DNA of 64,000 bases from Microbacterium sp. MF43. GTDB taxonomy: Bacteria; Actinomycetota; Actinomycetes; Actinomycetales; Microbacteriaceae. The notes under the pieces were generated by a model, which had not been told where the DNA came from, searched no databases, and saw nothing but the letters and a program-made list of their open reading frames with translations. The number at the start of each line of letters is the position of its first letter. Position 1 is the first letter of the stretch. The stretch is taken from the NCBI RefSeq assembly GCF_012847295.1, contig NZ_JABBDY010000003.1:682001-746000 (forward strand), in the 5' to 3' direction. The position numbers were made by a program, and so were the translations under genes. Positions 1 through 8,829 of this stretch are shown in pieces.

Positions 1-2
1 TC

Positions 3-1475
3 AAGATCGGCGACTTCGGCCTGGCCCGCGCCACCACCGCGAACACGGCGACAGGCGCGCAGCTGCTCGGCACGATCGCCTATCTCGCGCCCGAACTCGT
101 CACACGCGGCACGGCCGACGCCCGCAGCGACATCTATGCGCTGGGCATCATGCTCTACGAGATGCTGACCGGCGAGCAGCCCTACAAGGGCGAGCAGCCG
201 ATGCAGATCGCGTTCCAGCACGCCACCGACTCGGTGCCGCGGCCCAGCGTGAGGAACCCGGGAGTTCCCGAGCCGCTCGACGAGCTCGTGCTGTGGGCGA
301 CCGAGAAGAATCCCGACGACCGCCCGTCCGATGCACGCGAGATGCTCGACCGCCTGCGCGAGATCGAGCGGGAACTCGCGATCACCCCCGTGGTGACGCG
401 CACCGCGGCGCCGGGCGCGCATGACGACGGCATCCCGTCCGGCGAGCTCACCGCGGTCATGCCCGCGGCGGTCATCACCGACCCGACCCTCCCCGTCGAG
501 GAGGTCGACAACGCGACCCGCCTGCGGAGTGCGGCCAAGCGCCGGCGCGCGAAGGGCGGCTGGATCGTCGCGCTCGTCATTCTGCTGGCCGCTCTCGCCG
601 GGGGTCTGGGCTGGTGGTTCGGCTCCGGTCCGGGTTCGCTGGTCGCGGTGACGGATGTCTCGGGCATGACCTTCGCCGAGGCGCAGCAGCGTCTCGCCGA
701 GGACTCCCTCGTCGCCGTCGAACGCGGCGAGAACAGTCTCGAGATCGAACCAGGCCTGGCCATCGGCACCGATCCTCCCAGCGGCACGCGCGTCGACAAG
801 GACGCCGAGATCGTCGTGCTCATCTCGCTCGGCCCGGCCGAGGCCACGCTCGAATCGATGCTCGGCAAGGACAAGACCGAGGTCGCCGGGATCCTCTCGG
901 CGGAGGAGATCACGGTCGACGGCGAGCGGGGCTTCTACACCGAAACGCCCGCGAACGGGATCGTCGGCGTCATGATCCACCCCCGCGACGGCAGCGAGGA
1001 CGTGCCGTGCGGTGAGGGCTGCACCGTGCATCAGGGCGACTCCGCGACGCTGTGGGTCTCGCTCGGACCGCTGCCGGGGGTTCGCGGCCAGGATCAAGGC
1101 GCCGCGCGCGCCACCCTGACCGACGCGCAGCTCGAGGTCTCCGAGGACGTCATCGAGCAGGCCAGCGACGAGATCGCCGAAGGGCTCGTGATCGGCACGA
1201 GCGAGCGCGAGGGCGGCGGGTGGTGGCGCCCCGGTGACGAGATCACCCTCATCGTGTCGACCGGTCCCCCGCTCTTCGAGGTGCCCGATGTCGTAGGCAT
1301 GTCGCGCGACGAGGCCATCGGAGCTCTCGAGGGTGCGGGATTCCAGGTCGACTACTCGGCGCTGTGGGCTCCGTTCCCCGACGAGGTCACCGAGGTCTCC
1401 TCATCGGATCCCGAGGCCGGCGCCATGCTCGAGAAGGGCACCCGCATCTACATCGAGATCACCGTCAGCGGCTGA
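3..1475 (+). CDS. pknL: Ser/Thr protein kinase with PASTA repeats (5' truncated)
   Basis: This is the C-terminal 490 residues of a membrane Hanks-type kinase; the frame is open to the left edge, so the N-lobe lies outside the window. The visible kinase part starts at the activation loop with DFG (bases 12-20), then an APE motif in YLAPELV and the helix SDIYALGIMLYEMLTG. A juxtamembrane linker leads to one membrane helix (WIVALVILLAALAGGLGWW, about 560-620) and four extracellular PASTA-like units ending at 1473; the second is degenerate and carries two Cys. PASTA kinases sense peptidoglycan fragments and phosphorylate cell-wall and metabolic regulators. The assignment to PknL rather than PknB rests on the convergent class II DAHP synthase next door, as in mycobacteria and corynebacteria. 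That paralogue call is inference; the family call is secure. Confidence 0.9.
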   Translation, partial: KIGDFGLARATTANTATGAQLLGTIAYLAPELVTRGTADARSDIYALGIMLYEMLTGEQPYKGEQPMQIAFQHATDSVPRPSVRNPGVPEPLDELVLWATEKNPDDRPSDAREMLDRLREIERELAITPVVTRTAAPGAHDDGIPSGELTAVMPAAVITDPTLPVEEVDNATRLRSAAKRRRAKGGWIVALVILLAALAGGLGWWFGSGPGSLVAVTDVSGMTFAEAQQRLAEDSLVAVERGENSLEIEPGLAIGTDPPSGTRVDKDAEIVVLISLGPAEATLESMLGKDKTEVAGILSAEEITVDGERGFYTETPANGIVGVMIHPRDGSEDVPCGEGCTVHQGDSATLWVSLGPLPGVRGQDQGAARATLTDAQLEVSEDVIEQASDEIAEGLVIGTSEREGGGWWRPGDEITLIVSTGPPLFEVPDVVGMSRDEAIGALEGAGFQVDYSALWAPFPDEVTEVSSSDPEAGAMLEKGTRIYIEITVSG

Positions 1476-1484
1476 CCCGCTGAC
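1464..1484. terminator. Hairpin at the kinase/aroG convergent junction
   Basis: GTCAGCGG (1464-1471) pairs perfectly with CCGCTGAC (1477-1484) around a 5-nt loop that covers the kinase stop codon. It lies between convergent genes and could end transcription on both strands. There is no U-tract, as is usual in high-GC actinobacteria. Confidence 0.45.
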
Positions 1485-1492
1485 GGGCGTGC

Positions 1493-2830
1493 TCAGCGCT
1501 TCTCGAGCTCCTCGGCCACGAGGAAAGCGAGCTCGAGGCTCTGCATGTGGTTCAGGCGGGGGTCGCACAGGCTCTCGTAGCGGGTCGCGAGGGCGGCCTC
1601 GTCGATCTCCTCCGAACCGCCCAGGCACTCGGTGACGTCGTCGCCGGTGAGCTCCACGTGGATGCCGCCGGGGAACGTGCCCACTGCGCGATGCGCCTCG
1701 AAGAACCCGCGCACCTCGTCGACGACGTCGTCGAAGCGCCGGGTCTTGTAGCCCGTCGGGGTCGTGATGCCGTTGCCGTGCATCGGGTCGGTCACCCACA
1801 GCGGCGTCGCGCCGGAGTCCTGGACGGCCTCCAGCAGCGGGGGCAGCGCGTCGCGGATCTTACCGGCGCCCATGCGCGTGATGAACGTGAGCCGCCCGGG
1901 CTCGCGGTTCGGGTCGAGCTTGTCGATGAGCGCGAGCGCCGTCTCTGCCGTCGTCGTCGGGCCGAGCTTCACGCCGATCGGGTTGCGGATCTTCGAGAAG
2001 TAGTCCACGTGCGCGCCGTCGAGCTCGCGCGTGCGCTCGCCGATCCACAGGAAGTGCGCCGAGGTGTTGTACGGCAGGTTCGTGCGCGAGTCGATGCGCG
2101 TCATGGGGCGCTCGTAGTCCATGAGCAGACCCTCGTGACCGGTGTAGAACTCGACGCGCTTCAGCTCGTCGAAGTCGGCGCCCGCGGCCTCCATGAAGCG
2201 GATCGCACGGTCGATCTCGGTCGCCATGCGCTCGTACGCCTGGTTCGCCGGGTTCTGCGCGAAGCCCTTGTTCCACGAATGCACCTCGCGGAGGTCGGCG
2301 AAACCACCCTGCGTGAACGCGCGGATCAGGTTGATGGTCGACGCGGCGGTGTGGTACCCCTTCAGCAGCCGCTGCGGGTCGGCCTGACGCGAACCCTCGG
2401 TGAAGTCGTAGCCGTTGACGATGTCGCCGCGGTACGCCGGCAGCGTCACGTCGCCGCGCGTCTCGGTGTCGCTCGAGCGGGGCTTGGCGAACTGGCCCGC
2501 CATGCGGCCCATCTTCACGACCGGCATCGATGCGCCGTAGGTCAGCACGACCGCCATCTGCAGGACCGTCTTGATGCGGTTGCGGATCTGCTCGGCGGTG
2601 GCGCCGGCGAAGGTCTCGGCGCAGTCGCCCCCCTGCAGCAGGAAGGCCTGTCCCGACGCGGCGCGCGCGAGCCGCTCGCGCAGATTGTCGACCTCGCCCG
2701 CGAACACCAGCGGGGGCAGGGTCGCGAGTTCGGCGGATGCCGCAGCCACCGCGTCTGCGTCGCGCCACGAGGGCTGCTGCTTGATGGGCAGGGTCCGCCA
2801 GTGGTCGAGGCTGTCGAGCTGCTGAAGCAT
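1493..2830 (-). CDS. aroG: Class II 3-deoxy-7-phosphoheptulonate (DAHP) synthase
   Basis: This enzyme catalyses the first step of the shikimate pathway, condensing phosphoenolpyruvate with erythrose 4-phosphate. The 445-residue length matches the class II (plant/actinobacterial) family. Family signatures include QGGDCAETF around Cys70 (the metal-ligand region), the KMGRMAGQFAKPRSS phosphate-binding stretch, the THEGLL-like segment (here TGHEGLL) and WVTDPMHGN near the C-terminus. The ATG at 2830 is preceded by TAGAAT and exactly 6 nt, so the transcript is probably leaderless; no Shine-Dalgarno is present. The gene is convergent with the PASTA kinase and separated from the acyltransferase gene by 50 bp. 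Whether it is feedback-controlled by aromatic amino acids or chorismate mutase cannot be read from the sequence. Confidence 0.96.
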   Translation of the reverse strand: MLQQLDSLDHWRTLPIKQQPSWRDADAVAAASAELATLPPLVFAGEVDNLRERLARAASGQAFLLQGGDCAETFAGATAEQIRNRIKTVLQMAVVLTYGASMPVVKMGRMAGQFAKPRSSDTETRGDVTLPAYRGDIVNGYDFTEGSRQADPQRLLKGYHTAASTINLIRAFTQGGFADLREVHSWNKGFAQNPANQAYERMATEIDRAIRFMEAAGADFDELKRVEFYTGHEGLLMDYERPMTRIDSRTNLPYNTSAHFLWIGERTRELDGAHVDYFSKIRNPIGVKLGPTTTAETALALIDKLDPNREPGRLTFITRMGAGKIRDALPPLLEAVQDSGATPLWVTDPMHGNGITTPTGYKTRRFDDVVDEVRGFFEAHRAVGTFPGGIHVELTGDDVTECLGGSEEIDEAALATRYESLCDPRLNHMQSLELAFLVAEELEKR

Positions 2831-2836
2831 CCCTCG

Positions 2837-2842
2837 ATTCTA
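2837..2842 (-). promoter_or_regulatory. -10 box of aroG, leaderless type
   Basis: TAGAAT on the minus strand lies 6 nt before the ATG at 2830, which puts the expected transcription start on or next to the start codon. I see no convincing -35 element. Confidence 0.55.
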
Positions 2843-2880
2843 GTCGCGGGCCGACGCCGTCCCGGCCGTGTGACGTGCGC

Positions 2881-3567
2881 TCAGCGCTTGGTCACCAGAC
2901 GGTCCTTGACGGTCGACGCGTAAACGTCTTCGTACTCCTGCTCTCCGAGCCGCTGCAGGGCGACCATGATCTCGTCGGTGATGGAGCGCAGGATGTACCT
3001 GTCGCCCTCCATGCCCGCGAACCGCGAGAAGTCCAGGGGCTCGCCGATCACGACGCCGACGCGCACGACGTTCGGAAGGCGCTGGCCGATCGGCATCATC
3101 GTGTCGGTGTCGACCATGACGACGGGGACGACGGGGACATGGGCCTCGAGCGCCATCCGCGCGATGCCCGTGCGGCCCCGGTAGAGCTTGCCGTCCGGGC
3201 TGCGCGTGCCCTCGGGGTAGATCCCGAGGAGCTCGCCGTTGCCCAGCACCTGGAGGCCGGTGTTGAGGGATGCCTCGGACGCCTTGCCGCCGGAGCGGTC
3301 GATCGGCAGCTGGCCCGTCCCCTTGAAGAACATCCGCGTCGCCCAGCCCTTGAGGCCCTTGCCGGTGAAGTAGTCGCTCTTGGCCAGGAAGGCCACGGGG
3401 CGATCGATCATGAGCGGCAGGATGATCGAGTCGACGAAGGACAGGTGATTGCTCGCCAGGATCGCACCGCCCTCGATGGGGATGTTGCGGCGGCCGACGA
3501 TCCAGGGCCGGAAGATCGCCTTCACGATCGGTCCGATCACCACGTACTTCATCAGCCAGTAGAACAT
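2881..3567 (-). CDS. plsC: 1-acyl-sn-glycerol-3-phosphate acyltransferase family protein
   Basis: This 228-residue PlsC-family enzyme is expected to transfer an acyl chain to lysophosphatidic acid or a related lipid at the inner membrane face. The catalytic HX4D motif is HLSFVD (His41, Asp46) and the phosphate-binding motif is EGTRSPDG (about 119-126). The N-terminus (FYWLMKYVVIGPIV) is hydrophobic and probably membrane-associated. Only 3 nt separate its ATG from the glucokinase stop, and GGAGGG within the end of that gene serves as ribosome binding site, so the two are co-transcribed. The mycobacterial Rv2182c has the same placement near aroG and fadD15. The precise acyl acceptor is not determined. 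Confidence 0.9.
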   Translation of the reverse strand: MFYWLMKYVVIGPIVKAIFRPWIVGRRNIPIEGGAILASNHLSFVDSIILPLMIDRPVAFLAKSDYFTGKGLKGWATRMFFKGTGQLPIDRSGGKASEASLNTGLQVLGNGELLGIYPEGTRSPDGKLYRGRTGIARMALEAHVPVVPVVMVDTDTMMPIGQRLPNVVRVGVVIGEPLDFSRFAGMEGDRYILRSITDEIMVALQRLGEQEYEDVYASTVKDRLVTKR

Positions 3568-3570
3568 CGC

Positions 3571-4506
3571 TCAGCCCTCCGCGCCCGCCAAGTCGGCTGC
3601 GCCGATGAGGCCGGCGTCGTTGACGAGCTGAGCGATCGCGAACTCCGCCACCGGGCGGTCGCCGTACCCGGGAAGCGACGTCTCGTACGCGAGGCGCACA
3701 GGTGCCAGCAGATCCTCGCCGAGCTGCGCCACTCCCCCGCCGATCACGAAGAGCTCGGGATCGAGAACCGCCTGGAAGCCGCCGCACGCCTCGCCGAGCG
3801 CGGTCGCGACACGGCGGAGAGCCTCGGTCGCACCGGGGTCGCCGGCGAGCACGAGGCGCGAGACGGCGGGCCCGCTGATGGATCCCTTCTCGTCGCGCAG
3901 AGCGGCGAGGGCGCTGCCGATGCCCCCCTCATCGGCGATCGCGTTCGCCTCGCGCTGCAGGGCGCGTCCCGAGGCGTACTGCTCGAGGCATCCGTTCTGC
4001 CCGCACCCGCAGCGGAGGCCGTCGCGGATGAACCGCGTGTGGCCGAGCTCGGCGGCGATGCCGTGGCCACCGCGGAAGAGCTCGCCGTCGAGGACGATCG
4101 CCCCGCCCACACCGGTGCCCATCGTCAGCATGACCATGTTGTCGACGTCGCGCCCTGCGCCGAAGCGGAACTCCGCCCAGCCCGCCGCGTTCGCGTCGTT
4201 CTCGATGGCGATCGGGACATCGATGCCTGCCTCGAGGCTGGCCTTGAGCGGCTCGTTGCGCCACGCGATGTTCGGCGCGTGGATGACGGTCGCGCGGTCG
4301 CGATCGATGAATCCGGCGGCGGCGACGCCGACGGCGACGATGTCGTGCTCGGCCGAGAAGTGCCGAGCCATGTCGATCACGGCCGCGGCCAGCTGCGCCG
4401 TGTCAGCAGGAGTGTCGACGCGCAGCTTCTCGAGAATGCGGCCGTCGGGGTCGACGACGCCTCCTGCGATCTTGGTTCCGCCGATATCGATCCCGACCTT
4501 GAGCAC
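3571..4506 (-). CDS. glk: ROK-family glucokinase
   Basis: This enzyme phosphorylates glucose to glucose 6-phosphate in the cytoplasm, using ATP or possibly polyphosphate. The protein of about 311 residues opens with the phosphate-binding motif GIDIGGTKIAGG, carries ENDANAAGWAE with the catalytic Asp, the glucose-binding ELGH, and the ROK zinc signature CGCGQNGC. I chose the GTG at 4506 because GGAGAGG lies just upstream and a TAGACT -10 box at 4548-4553 would start the transcript downstream of the in-frame ATGs at 4545 and 4587. It is the first gene of a pair with the acyltransferase. ROK members include repressors, but there is no N-terminal helix-turn-helix here, so a kinase role is favoured; a related sugar such as mannose remains possible. 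Confidence 0.92.
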   Translation of the reverse strand: MLKVGIDIGGTKIAGGVVDPDGRILEKLRVDTPADTAQLAAAVIDMARHFSAEHDIVAVGVAAAGFIDRDRATVIHAPNIAWRNEPLKASLEAGIDVPIAIENDANAAGWAEFRFGAGRDVDNMVMLTMGTGVGGAIVLDGELFRGGHGIAAELGHTRFIRDGLRCGCGQNGCLEQYASGRALQREANAIADEGGIGSALAALRDEKGSISGPAVSRLVLAGDPGATEALRRVATALGEACGGFQAVLDPELFVIGGGVAQLGEDLLAPVRLAYETSLPGYGDRPVAEFAIAQLVNDAGLIGAADLAGAEG

Positions 4507-4547
4507 CGCGCTCCTCTCCGGCCGCCGCGGTCGCGACGGCGCCATGC

Positions 4548-4553
4548 AGTCTA
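4548..4553 (-). promoter_or_regulatory. -10 box of the glk-plsC operon
   Basis: TAGACT on the minus strand is about 41 nt before the GTG at 4506. A start about 7 nt downstream gives a leader of about 35 nt that includes the GGAGAGG ribosome binding site. Confidence 0.45.
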
Positions 4554-4603
4554 TCTGCGCGTCGCCGTCCCTGCCCTCTGCCGGCACGTTGCCTTCAGCG
4601 GAT

Positions 4604-4609
4604 TAGACT
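4604..4609 (+). promoter_or_regulatory. -10 box of the acyl-CoA synthetase gene
   Basis: TAGACT on the plus strand gives a predicted leader of about 43 nt that carries AAGGAG at 4648-4653 before the GTG at 4659. The glk promoter lies about 50 bp away in the opposite direction. Confidence 0.45.
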
Positions 4610-4658
4610 CGGAGGAGATCGACCCGAGATTCATCCATCCGGTACCGAAGGAGCTGCC

Positions 4659-6485
4659 GTGGTTCAATTCGAAGTCCCCGCCATCGTCCCCGCCGATCCC
4701 CAGGCGAACGTGACGGACCTGCTCGCCGAGCGGGTGAAGGCCACTCCCCAGCTGGCTCTGTTCGCCGTGCCCGAAGGAGACGGCTGGCGCGACATCACCG
4801 CGGCCGACTTCCAGAAGCAGGTGATCGCGCTCGCCAAGGGCTTCGTCGCGTCGGGCATCGAGCCCGGCGACAAGGTCGCGTTCATCGCGCGCACCACGTA
4901 CGACTGGACGCTCGTCGACTTCGCGCTGTTCTACGCCGGCGCCGTCATGGTGCCGGTCTACGAGACCAGCTCCCCGTCGCAGATCAGCTGGATCCTGACG
5001 GATTCCGGCGCAGTGGCGTGCATCAGCGAGTCGGCCGACCACTCTGCGCGCCTCGACGAGATCCGCGCCGACGTCCCCCTCATCCGTTCGACGTGGGAGA
5101 TGCAGCGCGGCGACCTCGACAAGCTCGTCGCCGCCGGCAAGGACGTCACCGACGACGAGATCGAGCGACGCCGCAACATCGCGGTCGGTGCCGACATCGC
5201 CACGCTGATCTACACGTCCGGCTCGACCGGTCGCCCGAAGGGCTGCGTGCTGACCCACAGCAACTTCGTCGAGCTCACCAGAAACTCGGCGAAGGCACTC
5301 GCCGAGGTCGTCGCGAAGCCCGGCGCGTCCACGCTGCTCTTCATCACGACCGCGCACATCTTCGCCCGGTTCATCTCCGTGCTGAACATCCACGCGGGTG
5401 TGAAGACGGGTCACCAGCCCGACACGAAGCAGCTCCTTCCGGCGCTCGGGTCGTTCAAGCCGACCTACCTGCTGGCCGTCCCGCGTGTGTTCGAGAAGGT
5501 GTACAACTCGGCCGAGCAGAAGGCCGAGGCCGGCGGCAAGGGCAAGATCTTCCGCGCCGCGGCCCACACCGCGGTCGAGCACTCCCGCCTCCTGCAGGAG
5601 GGCAAGAAGGTGCCCTTCCTCACGAAGATCAAGTTCGCCCTGTTCGATCGGCTCGTCTACAGCAAGCTGCGCGCGGCGATGGGCGGCAACGTCGAATACG
5701 CCGTGTCGGGCTCGGCCCCGCTCGGGCCCCGCCTCGGGCACTTCTTCCACAGCCTGGGCGTCACGATCCTGGAGGGCTACGGTCTCACCGAGACGACGGC
5801 GCCTGCGACGGTCAACCTGGCGACCAAGTCGAAGATCGGAACGGTCGGCCCGGTGCTGCCGGGCGTCGGCATCCGCCTCGACGACGACGGCGAGATCCAG
5901 GTGCGCGGCATCAACGTGTTCAAGGAGTACTGGCGCAATGCCGAGGCGACAGCTGCCGCCTTCGACGGCGACTGGTTCAAGACCGGCGACATCGGCTCGT
6001 TCGACCAGGAGGGCTTCCTCACCATCACGGGCCGCAAGAAGGAGATCATCGTCACGGCGGGGGGCAAGAATGTCGCTCCTGCGGTTCTCGAGGACCCCAT
6101 CCGCGCGAACCCGATCGTGGGGCAGGTCGTCGTCGTGGGCGACCAGAAGCCGTTCATCTCGGCCCTGATCACCCTCGACCCCGAGATGCTCCCGACGTGG
6201 CTGGCCAACAACGGGCTGCCGGGCGACATGCCGATCGCCGACGCCGCTCAGAACGAAGCCGTGCGCGCCGAGGTGCAGCGGGCGATCGACGAGGCGAACA
6301 AGCACGTCTCCCGCGCCGAGTCGATCCGCAAGTTCGCGATCCTCCCGACGGAGTGGACCGAGGCGAGCGGCCACCTCACGCCCAAGATGAGCATCAAGCG
6401 CAATGTCATCGTCGACGACTTCGCCGCCGACATCGAAGAGCTCTACAGCGTTCCGGTCAACACCTCGAACGTCTCGCTCTCGTAA
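4659..6485 (+). CDS. Long-chain fatty acyl-CoA synthetase (AMP-dependent)
   Basis: This enzyme activates fatty acids to acyl-CoA through an acyl-adenylate, feeding beta-oxidation or lipid assembly. The 608-residue protein has the AMP-binding P-loop TSGSTGRPKG (186-195), the adenylate motif GYGLTETTA (about 373) and the C-terminal hinge GRKKEIIVTAGGKN. The start is GTG 4659, preceded by AAGGAG with 5 nt spacing. It is the likely counterpart of mycobacterial FadD15, which also lies a few genes from aroG and the Rv2182c acyltransferase; orthology is inference from synteny. Its product could supply the acyltransferase encoded divergently. It is followed by a repeat-rich intergenic region that probably terminates it. 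Confidence 0.94.
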   Translation: MVQFEVPAIVPADPQANVTDLLAERVKATPQLALFAVPEGDGWRDITAADFQKQVIALAKGFVASGIEPGDKVAFIARTTYDWTLVDFALFYAGAVMVPVYETSSPSQISWILTDSGAVACISESADHSARLDEIRADVPLIRSTWEMQRGDLDKLVAAGKDVTDDEIERRRNIAVGADIATLIYTSGSTGRPKGCVLTHSNFVELTRNSAKALAEVVAKPGASTLLFITTAHIFARFISVLNIHAGVKTGHQPDTKQLLPALGSFKPTYLLAVPRVFEKVYNSAEQKAEAGGKGKIFRAAAHTAVEHSRLLQEGKKVPFLTKIKFALFDRLVYSKLRAAMGGNVEYAVSGSAPLGPRLGHFFHSLGVTILEGYGLTETTAPATVNLATKSKIGTVGPVLPGVGIRLDDDGEIQVRGINVFKEYWRNAEATAAAFDGDWFKTGDIGSFDQEGFLTITGRKKEIIVTAGGKNVAPAVLEDPIRANPIVGQVVVVGDQKPFISALITLDPEMLPTWLANNGLPGDMPIADAAQNEAVRAEVQRAIDEANKHVSRAESIRKFAILPTEWTEASGHLTPKMSIKRNVIVDDFAADIEELYSVPVNTSNVSLS

Positions 6486-6512
6486 GAGACGGCGGCGGAT
6501 GCCTCGGCCGAC

Positions 6513-6705
6513 CCCCGGTCGTCGAGCGGGCAGAGCGAACCGAAACGCCTCGGACTGACGGACGACGTCGGCCCGGGGCGTTTCGTCTCGCTCGCTGCGC
6601 TCGCTCGCTCAACGGCCGGAAGTCCGCCCGCGGTCGTCGAGCGAGCGCAGCGAGACGCACCGCATCCCACCCCGGTCGTCGAGCGAGCGCAGCGCGACGA
6701 GACGC
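6513..6705. repeat. Intergenic inverted/direct GTCGTCGAGCG repeat cluster
   Basis: Four related units fill the gap between convergent genes. Direct copies begin near 6513, 6631 and 6670, each containing GGTCGTCGAGCG followed by GCAGCG- or GCAGAGCG-like sequence. An inverted copy spans about 6574-6619 (GGGGCGTTTCGTCTCGCTCG onward). The first copy and the inverted one can form a long hairpin with GAAACGCC against GGCGTTTC at the tip. The last copy ends directly at the deformylase stop codon. A related inverted pair lies at 24157-24285. The location suggests bidirectional termination or a dispersed genus-specific palindrome; the function is inferred. Confidence 0.7.
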
Positions 6706-6706
6706 G

Positions 6707-7195
6707 TCAGAACCAGTCGGACTCGCGGATCTCGCGCATGGCGACGCGGCGCTCCTCGGGCGTGAGTCGCTTGAGGTAGAGCATGCCGTCGAGGTGATCG
6801 GTCTCGTGCTGCAGGGCCTGCGCCAGGAGACCCTCGCCCTCGAGCACGACCTCGTTGCCGTCGAGGTCGATGCCGGTGACGCGTGCCCACGGGTGGCGAA
6901 CCGCATCGTGCCACAGCCCGGGCACGGAGAGGCATCCCTCCCCGATCGCCTCGGGCTCTCCCGAGACCTCGAGCACAGGGTTGAGCACGTAGCCGACCTC
7001 ACCGTCGACGTTGTAGCTGAAGGCCCGGAGCCCGACGCCGATCTGCGGTGCCGCGAGCCCGGCACGTCCGGGCAGCTTCACCGTGTCGAGGAGGTCCTGC
7101 ACGAGGGCGCGCACACCCTCGTCGATCTCGCCGATCGGAGCGCTGGGCGCGGTGAGCACGGGGTCGCCGAAGACCCGGATGGAACGAACGGCCAT
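6707..7195 (-). CDS. def: Peptide deformylase
   Basis: This metalloenzyme removes the formyl group from the N-terminal Met of nascent proteins. All three family motifs are intact: GLAAPQIG (46-53), EGCLS with metal ligand Cys88, and HETDH with ligands His130 and His134 and catalytic Glu131. The 162-residue length is normal. The ATG at 7195 lies 6 nt after the stop of the MinD-like gene, so it is probably the last gene of an operon with pyc and that ATPase. The 3' end abuts the intergenic repeat cluster. The product is cytoplasmic and acts near the ribosome exit tunnel. Confidence 0.96.
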   Translation of the reverse strand: MAVRSIRVFGDPVLTAPSAPIGEIDEGVRALVQDLLDTVKLPGRAGLAAPQIGVGLRAFSYNVDGEVGYVLNPVLEVSGEPEAIGEGCLSVPGLWHDAVRHPWARVTGIDLDGNEVVLEGEGLLAQALQHETDHLDGMLYLKRLTPEERRVAMREIRESDWF

Positions 7196-7201
7196 CTCGC
7201 G

Positions 7202-8788
7202 CTACGCCACGGCGAGGGAGCGAAGGCCCTCGACCACGGTGGCCGCCAGATCGCGCGCCGCCTGGCGCGTCGCCGGCTCGAGGTCGCGGAACACGATCGC
7301 GCTCCCCGCGGCGATGTGGGCGTCGTACGGCACCCGCACGACTGCGCGCACCCGTGTGCGGAAGTGAGCCTCGAGCTCCTCCAGCTGCACCAGCGGGTTG
7401 CCGGGGCGCGAGTTGTTGAGCACGACCACGGCGCTGCGCACCTTCTCTGCGTAGCCGTTGGTCTCGAGCCAGGTGAGCGTCTCGGATGCGAGGCGCGCCT
7501 CGTCGACGCTCAGCCCCGCGACGATGATCAGCTGGTCGGCGAGCTCGAGCGTCGCCCCCATCACCGAGTGGACGATGCCCGTGCCGGTGTCGGTGAGCAC
7601 GATCGAGTAATAGTGAGCCGCGAGGCCGGCGACGTCACGGTAGTCGCTGTCGTTGAAGGCTTCGGATACGTGCGGGTCGGTGTCGGAGGCGACCACATCG
7701 AGCCGCGTCTCGTCGCGCGCGACGATGCCGGACAGGTCGTTGAAGCCGACGACGTCGCCGCGCGCACGCACGAGGTCGCGCACGGTCTTGCCGCTGGTGC
7801 GCGTGATGCGCTCGGCGAGCGTGCCACGGTCGGGATTCGCGTCGACGGCGATCACGCGGTCGTCCCGCGCATCGGCGAGAGCCATGCCCAGCAGCGTGGT
7901 CACGGTCGTCTTGCCCACGCCTCCCTTGCGCGACAGGACCGGCACGAATCGCGCACCGCCGCTGAGGGGAGCGGCGATCCGGCGGTCGAGCTCCTTGCGT
8001 GCGCGGGCGCGCTTGCCGTCGCCGAGGTTGATGCGTCGGCCCGAGATCGAGTACACGAGGTGCTGCCAGTAGCCCTCGGGCTCGGACTTGACCACGTGAT
8101 GCGGGTCGAGCAGCCGATCGGCGGTCAGCAGATCCGCCGTCTCGCGATCCGCCTCGAACTCGCCGAGGCGCTTGGAGGAAAGGTTGACGTCGCGACGGGT
8201 GTAGGCCCGCTCGGCGATCTGGGTTCGCTCGATGGCCTCGGGCTGCGGGCTCCTCGCGGCGGCCGGAGCCGGCGCGGCCGCTGTGGCGGCGGGAGCGGGG
8301 GCCGGAGAGGTGGCCGCGGGTTCCGGCTCGGTCGCGGCCACCGTGGCCTGAACCACGAGCTCATCGAACGACGGCTCGGCGGCGACGGATGCCGAGGCAT
8401 CCGTCCTCTCGAACGTCGGCTCCGGGGCCGCATCGAACGCGTCGTCGTGGACGAGCTCGGCGTCGGTGATGTCCTCCATCGGCTTCCAGTCGTCGACGGA
8501 CCCCTCGATCGTCCACTCGTCGGCGTCGGCCGGAAGGTCGACGATCTCGGCTTCTGCCGTCTCGGCCGGGATCTCCACGACGAAGGGCACCTCGTCGCCG
8601 ATCACGTCGTCGTCCCCGAAGTCGTCGTCGCTCTCGCCCGACGGCAGCGCGACGTTCACCTGCGCGGTCGAACCGCCGAGGATCCCGATGCCGGCGGTCT
8701 CGATGCTGCCCGTGTCGGACAGCACGCCGTTCTCGGACTCTTCGGGCGTGTGGTCGGGTCGATCAGGCGTCACTGCGGAGTTCTCCAA
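7202..8788 (-). CDS. MinD/ParA-like P-loop ATPase with acidic N-terminal extension
   Basis: This is a 528-residue protein of the deviant Walker A (SIMIBI) class. Residues 1 to about 190 are low-complexity, acidic and then Ala/Pro-rich; about 190-275 contain a conserved-looking SISGRRINLGDGKRARARKE segment. The ATPase domain follows, with RKGGVGKTT (about 283-292) and VDANPDRGTLAER. Related proteins accompany type VII secretion and pilus loci in actinobacteria, but no such genes are seen here. Its real partner is unknown. The start is uncertain: TTG at 8788 gives the full length, while GTG at 8773 has GGAG 9 nt upstream and looks better. It sits 41 nt after pyc and 6 nt before def on the same strand. 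Confidence 0.85.
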   Translation of the reverse strand: MENSAVTPDRPDHTPEESENGVLSDTGSIETAGIGILGGSTAQVNVALPSGESDDDFGDDDVIGDEVPFVVEIPAETAEAEIVDLPADADEWTIEGSVDDWKPMEDITDAELVHDDAFDAAPEPTFERTDASASVAAEPSFDELVVQATVAATEPEPAATSPAPAPAATAAAPAPAAARSPQPEAIERTQIAERAYTRRDVNLSSKRLGEFEADRETADLLTADRLLDPHHVVKSEPEGYWQHLVYSISGRRINLGDGKRARARKELDRRIAAPLSGGARFVPVLSRKGGVGKTTVTTLLGMALADARDDRVIAVDANPDRGTLAERITRTSGKTVRDLVRARGDVVGFNDLSGIVARDETRLDVVASDTDPHVSEAFNDSDYRDVAGLAAHYYSIVLTDTGTGIVHSVMGATLELADQLIIVAGLSVDEARLASETLTWLETNGYAEKVRSAVVVLNNSRPGNPLVQLEELEAHFRTRVRAVVRVPYDAHIAAGSAIVFRDLEPATRQAARDLAATVVEGLRSLAVA

Positions 8789-8829
8789 GACAGAGCGGAG
8801 GCGATTTCGGGCGGGTGCCGCCTTCCAGG

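Noticed and set aside
6513-6705. CRISPR array
   Set aside because: The units are few, irregularly spaced, in both orientations and without unique spacers of constant length; no cas genes are near.
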